Positions 1 through 12,752 of a DNA stretch of 64,000 bases are shown one piece after another. The stretch is from Chlamydoabsidia padenii. Its lineage: Eukaryota; Mucoromycota; Mucoromycetes; Mucorales; Cunninghamellaceae. How positions within the stretch are numbered: position 1 is the stretch's first letter; every line of letters begins with the position of its first letter. The stretch spans positions 1 to 64,000 of the forward strand of contig JAIWND010000026.1 of assembly GCA_025330725.1 (NCBI GenBank). The letters run 5' to 3'. A program made the translations under genes and the position numbers. The notes beneath the pieces were generated by a model. It ran no database searches, had not been told where the DNA came from, and saw only the letters and a program-made list of their open reading frames with translations.

Positions 1-450
1 GCTAAAGAAGGGTATGATTTACTTCTTTAAATAGGCAACATTGTCCTTCGTTTCCTCACCTCTACAGCATTGGCTACAGCAGCTTCTTTCCACTTCCTTC
101 CCAAGACAACTCACAACCTCGGCGTGCAATTGGAAAAACTTGAACATAAATACCCTGAACTTGGCCAAGCTCATGCCTCAGTCAACCAAGTCATAGGTGA
201 TGTCCGTAAAGAAATCGATACTACTTTATCAAGTCTGCGGGGTCAACTGAATCAAGGAAAGGAAATGGTGAAACAACAAGTCAGTGAAGTAGACTCTTTT
301 GATGCGACAAAGAAAAAAGTGGAATCCATGTATTCTACTCGATCTAGTGTAAGTCAGCTAATAAAGGAAAACAATCATTTGAAACTTACTCTCCCTTTTC
401 TCTCTCTATTGTTGTAGCCTGCTGTAGGTGAATCTTTGAAGAAGGATTAA
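1..450 (+). CDS. 3' end of a helical protein of unknown family (partial, starts outside window)
   Basis: Three exon pieces are readable: 1-11, 68-348 and 418-450, with introns 12-67 (GTATGA...ACAG) and 349-417 (GTAAGT...GTAG). The frame continues through both joins and ends in TAA at 448-450. The visible 108 residues are charged and helix-forming (repeated Lys/Glu/Gln, e.g. QLEKLEHKYPEL, then GQLNQGKEMVKQQVSEVDSF) and end in GESLKKD. There is no signal peptide, membrane segment or catalytic motif in the visible part. The amphipathic pattern could fit a lipid-droplet coat protein of perilipin type or a coiled-coil scaffold, but this is a guess because the N-terminal part lies outside the window. 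The coding call is firm; the family is not. Confidence 0.7.
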
Positions 451-1010
451 AAAAGACGTGTATTCATGCGTGATCACCCTATTATCGTTTTTCACCCTTC
501 TCTCTTAATCGACATACCTCCATTTTACCTCATTATCATTCTTTAAACCTATCTAATTAGAATAGATTCATTATACTCATTTATAATAAAGTATGTGTGC
601 ATGTATGTGCTTTTGATCTTTGTAAATCGGTCCCCTTTTTTGAAACTTTGCCGGCGTTTAAATATTTTTAATAGGCCCATTGAAATGAAGGCAATGAATT
701 AGTTGATGCCTTTTCCCCTCTTTCTTTCCTATTAATTCTTTCCACTCAATAACCACATATACTTCCTTTATACATACTATACCAAGCTTATAATCCACCT
801 GCTACAAAGTTTAATATGCATTCATCAGTCTTTATAAATGACTCTTTTTAAGAAAAACCAAAAGATCACAAGGTACAGTAAATTGACTTGAACAACCAAA
901 CTCTTTATCTATATTAACCCTTCATTTCTTATTCTTCTGGGTAGACATAAATCAAGATATTAACGGTTATCAGTCGTGACGGTGGCCTTTGTATATATAC
1001 GTTAAAATGT

Positions 1011-2000
1011 ATGAAACTTGTCATGATCAAGTTGGTTTACTTTAATTCTACTTTTCTTCTCAACTTGGAATCCTGGTCCAATCAAGACTCCCCCCCTATT
1101 ATAAACCAACACAAGTCTAACACTATCCTAATATTACATCACCAAACAACAACTGATTCAGTAAACAACGACAACCTTGGTTATTCTTCTTTTCTATCTG
1201 GAATCGACTACAGGACGACATGCACCTTGATCCAACTCTCTTGGATAACCTCTGAAGGTGGTGGCAAAATAAAGAATAAACTCTAGTGTATCAGACTCAC
1301 CTTCTTCCGTCAATCCAGTCATGGTCACTTACAACGTGCGACGAATAATAGGATCAAGCAATGGAACATTTTAATTGGTATACTCCCAGTTCCCTATGGT
1401 TTGATGACTACCCTATAATTAATAGCAACCTTGAATCTACAACTGAACGATGGATAATAGAAATGACAACGGCAAAATACGATGAATGATCAGCAGGAAT
1501 AGTGCCGAACTCAGCCGACGGGATTATCATCAGTAACACTAGGACAAGCACAAATTATGGAGTCAACTGAACGCATGAAAGTGGAGGTGGGAAATTGTTT
1601 TAGGTCTCAACTTTTACAATGTAGATCGGCACTTGAACAACGACCTTTTACTTTGTTTGGGATCATGAACTCCATTACGATGAAAACCCACTTGGCGTAT
1701 CAGGTTAACAAAAAAGGGAATGGGATAATATAACAACAAGGTCAACTGGAAGTGGAAATCAGCATACCATTTACTGTCGTCTGAAATCATCATCATCAAG
1801 GGGAAACTTTATGCAACATTTAGCTATCACCGGTGTCCCTGTTTCTGCTAATATTATTGGTGGCATCAACAATGATCAGGTGGTGGGAAAGTAGGTAACA
1901 CCAATGATGGGGGGAATAGATTATCAGTGGAAAAAAGGAAACTCACCATCAATGAACTCGGTCCTTTTAAGGTATCTTTAATGCACTTTTAAATATTTAT
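1011..2000 (+). pseudogene. Possible decayed coding region, function not recognised
   Basis: Several short open stretches with protein-like composition occur on the plus strand in changing frames. One is 1011-1286 (91 codons). Another runs from ATG 1557 to TAA 1733 and includes FTLFGIMNSITMKTHLAYQV. A third frame after 1740 reads GQLEVEISIPFTV, and another around 1812-1890 reads HLAITGVPVSANIIGG. Stops and frame changes separate them, and no consistent set of splice sites rejoins them. This looks more like a relic of a beta-rich protein than random sequence, but no family is recognised. It could also be chance in a non-coding region. Confidence 0.25.
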
Positions 2001-2724
2001 ACACACAGGAACATACCAAAAAGTCAACGTTTACGTCTACGTCTACCTGTATATATAACTACTAGATTGATTATGGATTTGAATCTTGATCAGCTTTGAC
2101 CAGACGGGAAACTTGATATCATCACGCGGACCGTGCCCTTTATCTCCTGGGTGACGACGAGTATACGATACACGATACGATTTGATGGTCATCTGGCTCA
2201 TCCACAGACGGAATTCAAGCAACAACAACGATCAAGATGGCATGAAACTGGACATGTACTTTACAACTAGAAACTATATAGCATAAATTAATATATATAT
2301 ATATATATACCAAAAATAAAGATGTTTTTAAACCCTTACTATTTGTTGACTTTTAGCAATGTGTTTTATATGCTGTGTATATACTCTTTTTCTTCCTTCA
2401 CACGACTCTGTAAAAGGAAACCCATTAGACTTTGTGAACGTGACAAAAAATCTAGGCAACCAAATCAAAAAATGTCAAAATTCGTGCGCTGTAACTCTTT
2501 TGATTGGCTTGAATTCATTTTTGATCACGCCAAAAGTTACAATCACAGCATCTTTTAGGGGGAGCGCATGGGTGTGTGGGAACGCATGGTGAGAAAAAAA
2601 TATATACTATTTCCTTTTTGCTGTTTAGGCGGGCATGTGATGACTTTAATAATCTATTATCATAGATAAGATGGGTGAGTCTGCGCATTGGGGTCTCCAA
2701 CCAAAAAAAAAAAAATAAAAGGCC

Positions 2725-2737
2725 TTTTAATCGCCGC
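2725..2737 (+). promoter_or_regulatory. Candidate promoter element upstream of CSL gene
   Basis: TTTTAATCGCCGC, 132 bp upstream of the CSL start codon. It is a variant of the element TTTCAAATYCCGC found before many genes in this window (see findings). Function is inferred only from recurrence and position. Confidence 0.35.
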
Positions 2738-2868
2738 TTTCCAATAAACTCCCTTTTCCCGGTTTTTCAATCGCATTTTCTTTTTTCTCCTTCTCTTTCC
2801 ATTTTCCCTTACTCTTTGTTTTTCTTCTTCTTCTTCTTCTTCTTACTTCTTACTTCTTGGTTTTTATT

Positions 2869-4447
2869 ATGAACCCACCTTCTCCACAACAATCGCACGT
2901 GATATCACAACAGGTCTTTGGGTCTAGTAAAAAGTTACAGTTTATTGGAATCTCACCAATGGATTCTTTACTAACTGCCATTGATCACCAAACGCAACAA
3001 ACGAAATCAGCAACTCATCCCAGAGCAATGTCTATTGAATCACTTTTAGATACCAACGGGGAAACTTCAGGCAACAGCAATAAACGGCAATACCCTTCAG
3101 AGTACAACAACCATGGTCCAACGAAGAATGTGCGCAGAAAACCAAACTCAGCAACTACTGTACCTGTATTGACTACCAACAACAATGATACCACCACAAG
3201 CATATCTCCAGCAGCATCAGTATCACACATCCATCCAAAATCTTCTCGAATGACTACTCTTACTTGTTATCATGCATCTGTGGCTCAAAAGTCGTATGGA
3301 TCCGAAAAGCGATTCTTGTGTCCTCCACCTGTGGTTCGAGTCCAATCACCCAGCGGTTCTACTAGTACCCTTCCTTCTTTAACAATGGCAGTTATCAACG
3401 AAAACGGTGATAGACATTTAGAACAACATGCTGCTTTGGATGACGATCAATGTACCTTCAAGTATCTTCATGTCACTGGAACAGCCAAGGCCAAGCAATT
3501 CTCTCTTCGTATCAGTATCCCATTAGACACTACCTACCTCTCACCTTCTCAACAACAACAACAACAACAACAACATACGACCTTTTTGTCCGATTCTATC
3601 TCAATCATCTCTAAACCATCAAAAAAGACCGCCAAAACTCGTAATGTCTCGACTTGTATTCTCGCCAATCGACCAATCTCTTTGTTTAATCGAATCAACT
3701 CTCAAACTGTACGCACCAAATATATGACTTCGGAAAACAATCAACTTTGCGCCAAAAACGGTACATGGTCTCCATTCGAAATCATCATTCTGAATCAACC
3801 TCAACATTATCAAACGGTTCAACGACCTTCTTCAACAACAAGTTCAGCAAGCAACAATAATGTGATTCCTTTGATATATGGATCAGAATTAATATTAAGG
3901 GATACACAAACTGGCGTACGATCTCAACCGGTGGTGATTCGAAAAGTAGATAAAGGTCGAATTGTCCCTGGTGCCTATGGTCCTGTCAGCCAAATGCAAA
4001 AGATCGCCTTACAACTGGTGACAAGATCTCAAACAAACAGTAATCGTCGTCCTCATCCTTCCATGTACCTTAGTGCAATGGGTGTCAACGAAGCTACTGG
4101 TGGTAGTACTGGCTCCTCTGGTAATACTTCTTCTTCCACTACAACTCCTGCACATTCTCCTCATACAACATTATTGGATTACTCTGGGTCTCGTATGGTA
4201 CCTGAAGGTTTGGATGCTTATGAAAAAGTCGATGATTATCTCTGTTGGACAATTGTTGGTATCTCGACATTTGAATATAGTTATTACGACAACCAACGAC
4301 AATTGAATGATCAACATCAAACGACACCCCAATTAACTCCTGAAATTAATTTGCCATCATCACCATTATCATCACCTTCACCATCATCACCATCATCGAC
4401 AACAACAACATCTTCATCTCCAGTAAGCATTACTAGATCAACACAAC

Positions 4448-4481
<34 letters not shown>

Positions 4482-4941
4482 TTTTACTTTGCATTCATTA
4501 TCAACCACGATGACGTCCAACAAATTAAAATCAAGGTGCCTGACACCTTTTCCAACATTGACCTCCATACAATACCAACCATCAACACATACATTGGATA
4601 TCATCGGTCAACATCTAATGCAAGCCGTACCATCGCCAAAACTCCTCGAACTCTGGCTCGGTTCACATCATGGTCCTTTACTTACAACTCTTCAACCTCA
4701 ACCTGAACAACCTCATCAAACTCACCTGATCGTCGATATTCCATCCACACAAGACTTGATCGTTGCCAATCACGATCGGCTTGTTATCAGTCCTGGAGGT
4801 GATCATCGTACTTTGGAACTGCCACTCTTTTTGGTGCGGGAAGATGGAGTGGTTTATCATTCGGGAAAAGCCTTGTCTTGGGAAATGATGCTGGTCAATA
4901 GCGATGCCGGTCGTTGGTCTATTGTCGATGTCAGGCAATAA
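2869..4941 (+). CDS. CSL-family (CBF1/RBP-J, Su(H), LAG-1) transcription factor
   Basis: Single-exon gene of 690 codons. The first in-frame ATG is at 2869; the open frame extends a few codons upstream only through a TTG. The DNA-binding core is clear: CYHASVAQKSYGSEKRFLCPPP (residues about 128-149) matches the Rel-homology N-terminal domain of CSL proteins, and NRPISLFNRINSQTVRTKYM (about 269-288) matches the beta-trefoil region. IVPGAYGPVSQMQKIALQLV further on also belongs to the family core. Long Ser/Thr/Gln-rich inserts, including poly-Gln near residue 230 and a poly-Ser run encoded by ATC/TCA repeats at about 4440-4485, interrupt the core, as in fungal CSL proteins (S. pombe Cbf11/Cbf12 are the known type). 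CSL proteins bind GTGRGAA-like DNA in the nucleus; in fungi they act without Notch. Which fungal subclass this is cannot be settled here. Confidence 0.93.
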
Positions 4942-5902
4942 ATAACTCTCTCCTTTTTACTCTACTTTTTTAAATTAGTTACAAGTCTAATTAGTCTCCT
5001 TATTCCTTTGTAAATAAAATTTGATATGTTTATATTTCTCTTGTAATCTATCTTGTGTGATGTATTTAAAAAATCATCATGAATCATGCCAATTCTTATG
5101 ATGATTGGCTGGCGGGGTTTTTACAAACTTTTTTTTATTTTATTTTTTTATTTTATAAAGTGCGTGAGAAAAGGGAGAAAATCATCTTGCTTTCTCACGC
5201 TCTATTGATTATCCCCTTTTTTGTTTTGATAATAGCCGGTTTACAAGTCAAATCAAGAAAGTCAATTTGTATGGTCCGTGCATTGATGATAATGATGACT
5301 TTTTTTTCAGTCCCAACGGAAACACCATGATGTTCAATTAAACGCGTAGTAAAACTCGATTCCACGGCGGCGTTTTAAACGATTGAGTATAATCTCGTCT
5401 TACTCCTTGCATGATCCTCCTCACAAGGGATAGGATCATCGGGATAATGACTTGTTTCTCTCCCCTCATTAATCAACTTTATCGATGCAGAACTTGATTG
5501 AAGGTAAGATCGAAACAGGGGAGAAGAATCTTATTCACCATGTGTCCAAAAAGAGGTTTCGCTTTGCATGACAAAAAAATCGGAAGTTAAATTTAAATCC
5601 CGATCAATGCAAAATGATGATATCAAATAAAAAGTCTGGAATACTTGGTCGTTATAATCAAGCATACACTAAAAATACATCAGGAAGAGTAATATGACAA
5701 AACACAAAGTGCTTTCTTTATTGTTTATTGATTTTAAAGAGTTATAATTGACAAGGGGGGGGGATAAAAAGTAAAGAATAAAGGGATCAATGAAGTAGGG
5801 AGGATGCGGAGGAGGGGAAAAAAAGGAAAATGTAATATAAACAAACAAATTATATGTTTTCATTAGCTAAACTAAGGGCAATCCATGAGAGAGATTTTGA
5901 CT
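4942..5902. other. Convergent 3' flanks of CSL and clathrin genes
   Basis: About 0.96 kb between two genes that end toward each other. AT-rich 3' flank follows the CSL stop, with AATAAA-like signals (about 5012-5020). A GGCGG...TTTTAAA string lies at about 5364 and TTTAAATCCCG at 5592-5602, both variants of the recurrent promoter-type element, here without an obvious gene start nearby. A run of G (about 5755-5763) is present. No coding sequence is supported. Confidence 0.55.
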
Positions 5903-8900
5903 TCACATACCGATCCTTAAGTTACCAAAGGCACCACCGGTGATAGCAGGCATGATAGGCACTAAAAAAAGAGAGAGCAACGTGAGTCAAATCAATCTAT
6001 AATCTTTATATTTGTTCACTAACCATTTTCCTGCTGTTGTTCTTGACTTGATTGCTTTTCCTTGAGTTCCTTCACTTCCTTGTCCAAAAGTTCTACCTTG
6101 TTAAATTGTTCCTTCATAGTATTAAGCATATATGGCATGGCAAAGTCGGTCAATTGGTGTCTCCAGGCTAGTTCCATCACCACATCTGGGCGCATCAGAT
6201 CGTAACATGTATAAAGCATCGCAGAGAAGCATTCCCGTTTTCCAACTTCGATAAAGTATTGTAGTAGTTCTTCAGCCACTTCGCGATCTTGTGATTCAGC
6301 AGCAGTTTCCATCGCATCCTTGAATAAGCGGTCTTGCTTAGACAGAGCAATAGATTGGCGCCATCGACGGTTGCGTTTGTATAGGTGAGCAGCAATTCGC
6401 CGGAATTCCAATAGTTCGTGTTTTTCCAGTCGTTGAGCAATATCAATAGGGTCAAAGTGATCATATCGGTCCACTGATTCACGTAGTGCGTCATAGTCCT
6501 CTTCTTCAATGAATAATTCATTCAATGCCGAGTTGATGGCCTTGTTGTTCACCTACATAAGTAATACAAAAAATCAGTAAATAAACCAACACGGCATCAT
6601 GGTTTCATTTGACTTACGTCTTGGACAGATAAGAGATAAGGCTTGATCAAAGGAATGTTATCCGACTTTTCAAAGATTTGAACCACCCGAGTATGATTGA
6701 TACGAGAGACCAAGGCGGCGAGAAGGTCGTTCAAGAGTAATGGATGTTCATTCAGGTAAAAGCGTAATGACTTGTAATAGATTTCCATGTTTGACACCTT
6801 GACAATGATATCCTTGAAGGCAGAGTGTTCCCAAGCATCGGCAGCATGATCCATCATCGAAGTCACCGCATTGTCGTATTCATCATAGTGGACATACAAG
6901 AAGACCAATTCACGCCAGAGATGAGCATCAGTACAAGCACGAATCACCTTTGGTATATTGACACGAGAGACAAACAGACGGAGATGCTCCATCATCTTTT
7001 CAGGGGCATACTTGGCATAAAGGATAGCAAGTTCAGTAAACATACCCATGTGAGCACGTTCCAAACCTAGACCAGCTTCCAGTAATTGTATCAATTCGTT
7101 AAAGTATCCATTGGCTTCATAGGTTTTGACAAGTGTATCCAGTTCTTCAGCATGGACAATGATATGGAGACCACAAATTTGAGCAAGACGGAATTCGTTT
7201 TGACGAATGCATTCGGCATTAACTTCTTTCCACACCTTGGTACTGTTGGCTTTGCGAGCACAATCCACGGCAGCTTGATAGTTCTTGAGTAATACCAATG
7301 TAGAAGCCAAGCAAGCATGATTTGAGATACTGCTGTAGAGGATTTTGGCAGCTTCTAAAAGATGTTCATGGTAGCACCGGTCACCGACTTCTTGAATTTG
7401 GGCAATGTTGGGCGATGAGATAAAGTCTTCTAATTCGGCCAATCGATCAGTCTTCGCATAAGCATACAGCAGTTCTGTTTCGATAAAAGGTTCCCGGGAT
7501 TGTTTGCGAGCCATTTGCAGGTAACGGACCAGATCATCATACTTGCCATCAATAGAAGCATTTCGAGATACTTCAATATAGTTGGAGGCATCATTGGCAC
7601 GAATATAAGAGTCTATGGTAAAACAAGATGTTGGTTATTTCTTTTTCTTTTTTTCTTTTCTTTTAAATAGCAACTACTTACCAATAGCTTCTTTGACATG
7701 CATATTAGATAGTTGAGCCTTGGCAAGTTTACTCCATACTTCAGGTTGGTCACAGCGGTTAGCATATTCATAAGCACGATCCAAATCATTGATTTTTTCA
7801 ATCAGGACATCCACGGCGTTTCCATTGACATTGTTGTTCTTGTAGATCGTAAAGGCTTCTTCAAAGAGTTCTTCACCAATACATACTTCAGCCACATCTG
7901 ATGCATCGTAGTTATCCAATCGAGAGATATAGTCCATTACACGAGAAGAGTCCGCCTAATAAAACAATATGAGTAACTGGTTCTATTACTAGCTCCTTCT
8001 TTCCATGTACTTACCTTGACTGCAGTGAAGATAAGAAGGTTTTGCAAGGTTTTGTTATCGTTAAAGGCACTATTTTCCAAGACAATCTTTTCCAAAAGTT
8101 CGATCAATTCATTGGGTAATTCAGCAGCCATGAATGCCTTGACAGCTGCAGAGACATCATCAGGATCGGTGCATTCGGGTAAGGCAGATGCGACAATCTA
8201 TCATTAAAGTAAAAACGGTTGGTGAGTTGCTCCCATCCCTCCCCCTCTTTACTTTTATTTTTTTAATATTTATTATTATTACCTGATCAATCACATCACG
8301 ACGATGTTCATTATTTTCTTGCAATACAAAGGCCCACAATTCTTGGTCACGTCTTCGTACAAGGTAGCGTGCTTGATGTTTAAACATGGAATTTTCATTG
8401 GTGACCTGTACCAGTTCGTAATCACATTGTCCTTTTTGATAACAGATGAAGGCCAGATAAGGGTCGCGCTTTTCACAGTATTTGCCGACAATACGAGGGT
8501 TGTAGTACTGTGGAGAAGAATTAACTGTTAGTATTTTGATTTTTACGTTTAAAACAAGTATACTTACTTCGTTTTCTTTAAGGAATGGTTCAGGATTGTT
8601 GTTAGTATCAATGTAGATTTTGGCCAAAGAGTTGTACACATCAGGATCTTGACTGCCTTCAGTGACGCGAAGGTTCAACCAGGGTAGAAGAAGCTTGAGG
8701 CGGTTACGTTCTTCCACTTCTTCACAAAGCTTACCAACAGACAGTTCACCCTTGACAGACAATAGAAGGTTCTTGATCACATCTTCATCACAGCCTACAT
8801 CCAATAATCCACCAATGACTTCAGGGGTACGAGCGGGATTGACTTTTTGGACATACACCTCGATAAAGGGTTGCAAGTTGTTATGGTAAAGGTAAAGGAC

Positions 8901-8970
8901 CAAATCATGGACAAAGTTGAATCGATCACAGACAATAATCAGTGGGAGCTGGTCACTAAGTTTGGCTTCC

Positions 8971-9004
<34 letters not shown>

Positions 9005-11984
9005 GAATCATGCACCATGGATTATATTAGTACTTCGTCACAACTTGACTTTCCCCCCTTACCTTCAAAAAGTTTTTGACTTTTTCAGCATCATAGTAGC
9101 TACTTTCACGACAAATGCGTTCAGCTTCACGGATGTTTCCGGTACGGCAAGCAGCTTGAATATACTTGAAGTGGACCAAAGGATCTTGACTAACATTGAC
9201 AATAGAGCCGAGGTAGTAGTACAAACCTAAAAAAAGTATGTTAGCATTATACCATGTTGCATTGTTATCATTTTCTTACTTTACCTTCATTGCTCTTGTA
9301 TGATTCAAACATTTCAATCAAATTATGAGGTTGGAGTTGTTCAGAGTACTTGATTGCCACTTGCACAACCACTTGAAGATTTTGGCGGAGGTTACCATTG
9401 AGCATTTCCTTCAAGCATTCGAGAGTTTGATCCACAGAGAGTGTACCAAAGTAATCCACCAACCATTCAGCAGACAGCAAGTGAGTTTGAGGAATAATGC
9501 GTTTGATGTCATGGATATCGGTAAAGTGTTCTAGAGCCTATATACATATAATGCAGAGGAAAGTTAGCTATTTGGAAGTATACAAAATGATGTGATATAA
9601 ACTTACGCGTTGATAAAGACCAGCCTTTTCGCACAATGTTCCTACCAACACACGGTCATAGTGAGTCAGCATACCTGTACCAAGAATAGCGTCAGCCACC
9701 TGAGGAGCATGAATCAAGTTCATCTCGAGGACCCGGGTTTGCAAAGCAGCATCTTCTTCACGGTTGTTCTTGAGATAGTCCAAAAGGAAGGAAGTAGCTT
9801 GTTGGATCATGTTTTGAGATTGGAAGACATCAACTACCTATACAAGTATAAAAGAATTATCAGTATTATACCAACCACATCCCGTGGCCATCAGTATTCT
9901 TACCTTTTCTGGTTCAATCAAAGGACCATTTTCATCATTCACCAATGCAGAAGCAAAATCAGCAGCCTTGTCAGCATCAGTACGAGCAATGTTGTAAAGT
10001 AGGGATGAGTAATCAGGAGTAAAGCCAACAGTCTTTGCGTAAGCCAAAATCTTGTCGTATTGCTTGTTTTCAGCAAAACAGAGCACCACCTTGTTGGGAA
10101 TATTGGCGCGAAGATAAACCGAGAGAGCCAAAACAGAGTCGTGTTGTTTGACAAAGTCACCCAATTCTTCACTACATTCCAACTTGTCTTCCTTCAACCA
10201 TTTTTCCAAGAGTGGTTTGCGATTCTGTAAGAGGATGGGTTTGGCGAGTTCCAAGGATTCATATTTGTTGAGACTACCTTTTTCGAGCAAGATTCCAAAG
10301 TATTGGAGGATAGGTGATAGCTGGTTGGGTGTGCCTTGAATTTGTCTGAATCGGTCGATGGTTTGAGTAGTACGAAGGATGCCTCGAGGAGAGTTGGCAG
10401 CCACCTTGGCAGCATCATTGTAATTTCCAGTGTTGAATAATTCGTTGAATCGGCCGACATACAGGTCATCAGCTCCAGGAAGTCCACCACGAGAAGCAAG
10501 GGCAAGGGCAAGTTGAGTATTGTTGAGCGTGTTGAGAATATACCGAATTATCACATTTTCGTCCAAAGATACAGAGAGGACCTACGACGAATACACAGTA
10601 TAAGATTAGTAAAGTATATTGACACCCGAGTACATATCCTTTTTGTCCACTTGCACTTCTTTTATTATCCGACTAATTATTACCTGTCCCTTCTTGTTAA
10701 CACCGATAATACCACCAGTTTCTTCACGATCGGCAGTGACAAAGATTGTGTCGGCAGAGATACGGTTCATATAGATACAGGCCCCAGATTCCAAATCATA
10801 AAGATGAATATAACCCATTTTCGTCACCAAATAGATGATGCCAAACTTCTTGCTGATCTGCATTGACACAGGGAAATCGCTGGCAGCATCAGGAGGGAAG
10901 AATACTTCAACAGCCTTCTTTTGGAATGGAGGATTACCTTCTTGATGATCCACTTCAATGATTTGTAACTAGTAAAAAGAAAGTGTCATTACTTTTAAAT
11001 TTTGCGACATCCCTTTCATTTATAACTTACCTTGGCAGCACCAGTAGCAGATCGTACAGCAAAGGCAAACAATTTAGTAGGAGTTTGGGCACCATCCAGC
11101 TTGAGTTCAGCAAATGAAGCGGCGTGACCTTCGATGGGTTGACTGACAGCACGTTCTTTGGAATATAATTGCATAGCACCAACCACACGACCATTATGAC
11201 CAGAGATACCAATCAGGACCATCCACTTTTCGTCTTGGGATACGCGATAGTTGATGATTTGAGCGTCGTTCAAGTTGGCATGTCGATCAAACACCTTTTG
11301 AGGGCCGGTATCACCTTCGATAGACCAATGGTAGACAGCAGCGTTGGTGACCAAACCAAGTGTTTTCAAATTGACCCATTTCCAGAATACAACGTCTTCA
11401 TTCATCACATGCGACTTCAATTTCGATTTCAGTTCCAAATTAAAGACCTGCAAAGTTCGAGATGCTATATCCAATAACGTATTAGTAAAAGTTCATACAC
11501 AATGGTCGTTAAACCCCCCGCTCTTTTATATCTTTTTATCTCCATTACCTTTCAGAGCCATGACCTTAGTAGTAGGATGCATAATGACGGAATCAGCAGA
11601 AATAGGTCGTCGTAATACTTCGTTGTTATTGTGGAGGTCAATGATGACAACTTGATTCGACCCGTTAATGTTTTCCCGGACACAGATAAATCTATCGGAT
11701 TCCATAGTCAGGGTGTTAAATGTAATACTGGCCGCATTCACACCAAGTGCTTGTAACTAAATAAGATAAAGGTATATAAAAAAAGTCAGTACCTGTCAAG
11801 CATAATTGTTTTAATACAAACAATATGAGCTTTTCTCTCTCTTTTTATTTATCAGCGCCAAGACCAACCCCCCGCCGCCACCCCATAGTGTTCTTTCGCC
11901 TGCTTTTTTTTTTTTAACCAACCCCCATTTCTTTTTTACCTGAGCATGTTCATGGAATTGAATTGGTAATGGTTGTTCTGCCAT
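5903..11984 (-). CDS. CHC1: Clathrin heavy chain
   Basis: Fifteen exons on the minus strand (5'->3': 11984-11940, 11756-11549, 11464-11031, 10968-10684, 10581-9904, 9837-9607, 9537-9285, 9226-9063, 8969-8568, 8507-8283, 8197-8015, 7955-7682, 7612-6618, 6552-6024, 5961-5903) join in frame to 1654 residues, the usual size (human about 1675, yeast about 1653). The start [15 protein letters not shown] matches the clathrin N-terminus. The N-terminal propeller spans about residues 1-350, followed by the linker and alpha-helical leg repeats (blocks such as [36 protein letters not shown] and [20 protein letters not shown]). The C-terminus is short: [15 protein letters not shown]. It forms triskelia that coat endocytic and trans-Golgi vesicles. 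One intron holds a 32-nt poly(A) run on the plus strand (8971-9002). All junctions keep frame and use GT-AG. Confidence 0.98.
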
Positions 11985-12272
11985 TGTGATGTTTTCGTCC
12001 CTAAAAAAAGAAGCATGTAAAACAAAGCAGGAAGAGTTAATTGAGGGATGATGATAGACGTGAGGAGATGGAAAGTGTCAATCCAGTGTTGCGTGTTCGT
12101 CTACAACCAAAGCAATATTCTGCAATGGCATGTGTTTTACTTTTCTTTTCTGTTTGCTGTTACTTACGCCCTTTATAAAATCACAACAAAAGAGGGAGAG
12201 TTGACAAAAAGTGTTGAAGAAGCAAAAGAAAAAGAAAGAACGAAAAAAAGCAGCTGCCATTAAAAGTATGTG

Positions 12273-12286
12273 TTTCAAATTCCGCC
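12273..12286 (-). promoter_or_regulatory. Candidate promoter element upstream of clathrin
   Basis: TTTCAAATTCCGCC on the plus strand, a near-perfect match to the window-wide consensus. It lies 289 bp from the clathrin start, farther than in most genes here. Confidence 0.4.
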
Positions 12287-12360
12287 GTTTCGTCATTTCC
12301 AGCCTTCTCATTGGCCAAAGGACGGACAAGCGGGGTTTACACTTTACGAGGAGATCTGGC

Positions 12361-12380
12361 GGGTATAAATTTTTATACCC
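12361..12380. repeat. Perfect short inverted repeat containing TATAAA
   Basis: Arms of 9 bp (GGGTATAAA / TTTATACCC) around a 2-nt centre, immediately after a GGC string. It could be a symmetric protein-binding site or a bidirectional TATA-type element in the clathrin upstream region. Confidence 0.5.
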
Positions 12381-12752
12381 CTTGAAATCATGCTACCTGA
12401 TTCATGCAAAACCATTCCATTAGAATGACTTTTTGAACATCCCCCCGCTAAAGTTGTTTGCTATATAAAGTAAGAAGAAGTGAGTAAAAAAGAGGTAAGC
12501 ATATCAAGTCGTTTTGGCATTTGTAGAGTATTATAGGATGATTACAAGAAGAGAGAGAGAGAGACATCGCGTTACAGTCAAAGAATCTTATAAGATGTTC
12601 AAGAGAATATCATGATGTTTATTTGAATGATTTAATATTACTGTCTACAGGAAAAGTAAAGCAAGAGCCAAAAGTGAGGACTAAAAAGAGATCAGACCAG
12701 AGTTTTTTATTGTAAGTTTTAATTAAGCCAATGAAGGGGTCTATCTATCTAT

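Larger units (their letters stand above)
451..2868. other. 2.4 kb gene-poor region upstream of the CSL gene
   Basis: The left part is AT-rich 3' flank of the preceding gene. The middle (about 1011-2000) holds a possible decayed coding stretch listed separately. A short (AT)n run lies at about 2289-2307, a poly(A) run at about 2703-2714, and a C/T-rich tract with TTC repeats at about 2819-2847 just before the CSL start, typical of a fungal core promoter. A candidate promoter element TTTTAATCGCCGC lies at 2725-2737. No intact gene is seen. Confidence 0.6.
11985..12752. other. Clathrin promoter region and acyl-CoA dehydrogenase 3' flank
   Basis: About 0.77 kb. It contains a copy of the recurrent element, TTTCAAATTCCGCC, at 12273-12286 (289 bp upstream of the clathrin ATG), a perfect inverted repeat at 12361-12380 and TTCATGCAAA at 12401-12410. 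A (GA)n stretch lies near 12551-12563, and (CTAT)n runs into the dehydrogenase stop region at about 12739-12755. No gene is seen. Confidence 0.6.

Noticed and set aside
4317..4604. 95-codon antisense frame with poly-Asp in the CSL gene
   Set aside because: It is only the complement of the TCA/ATC Ser-repeat coding sequence.
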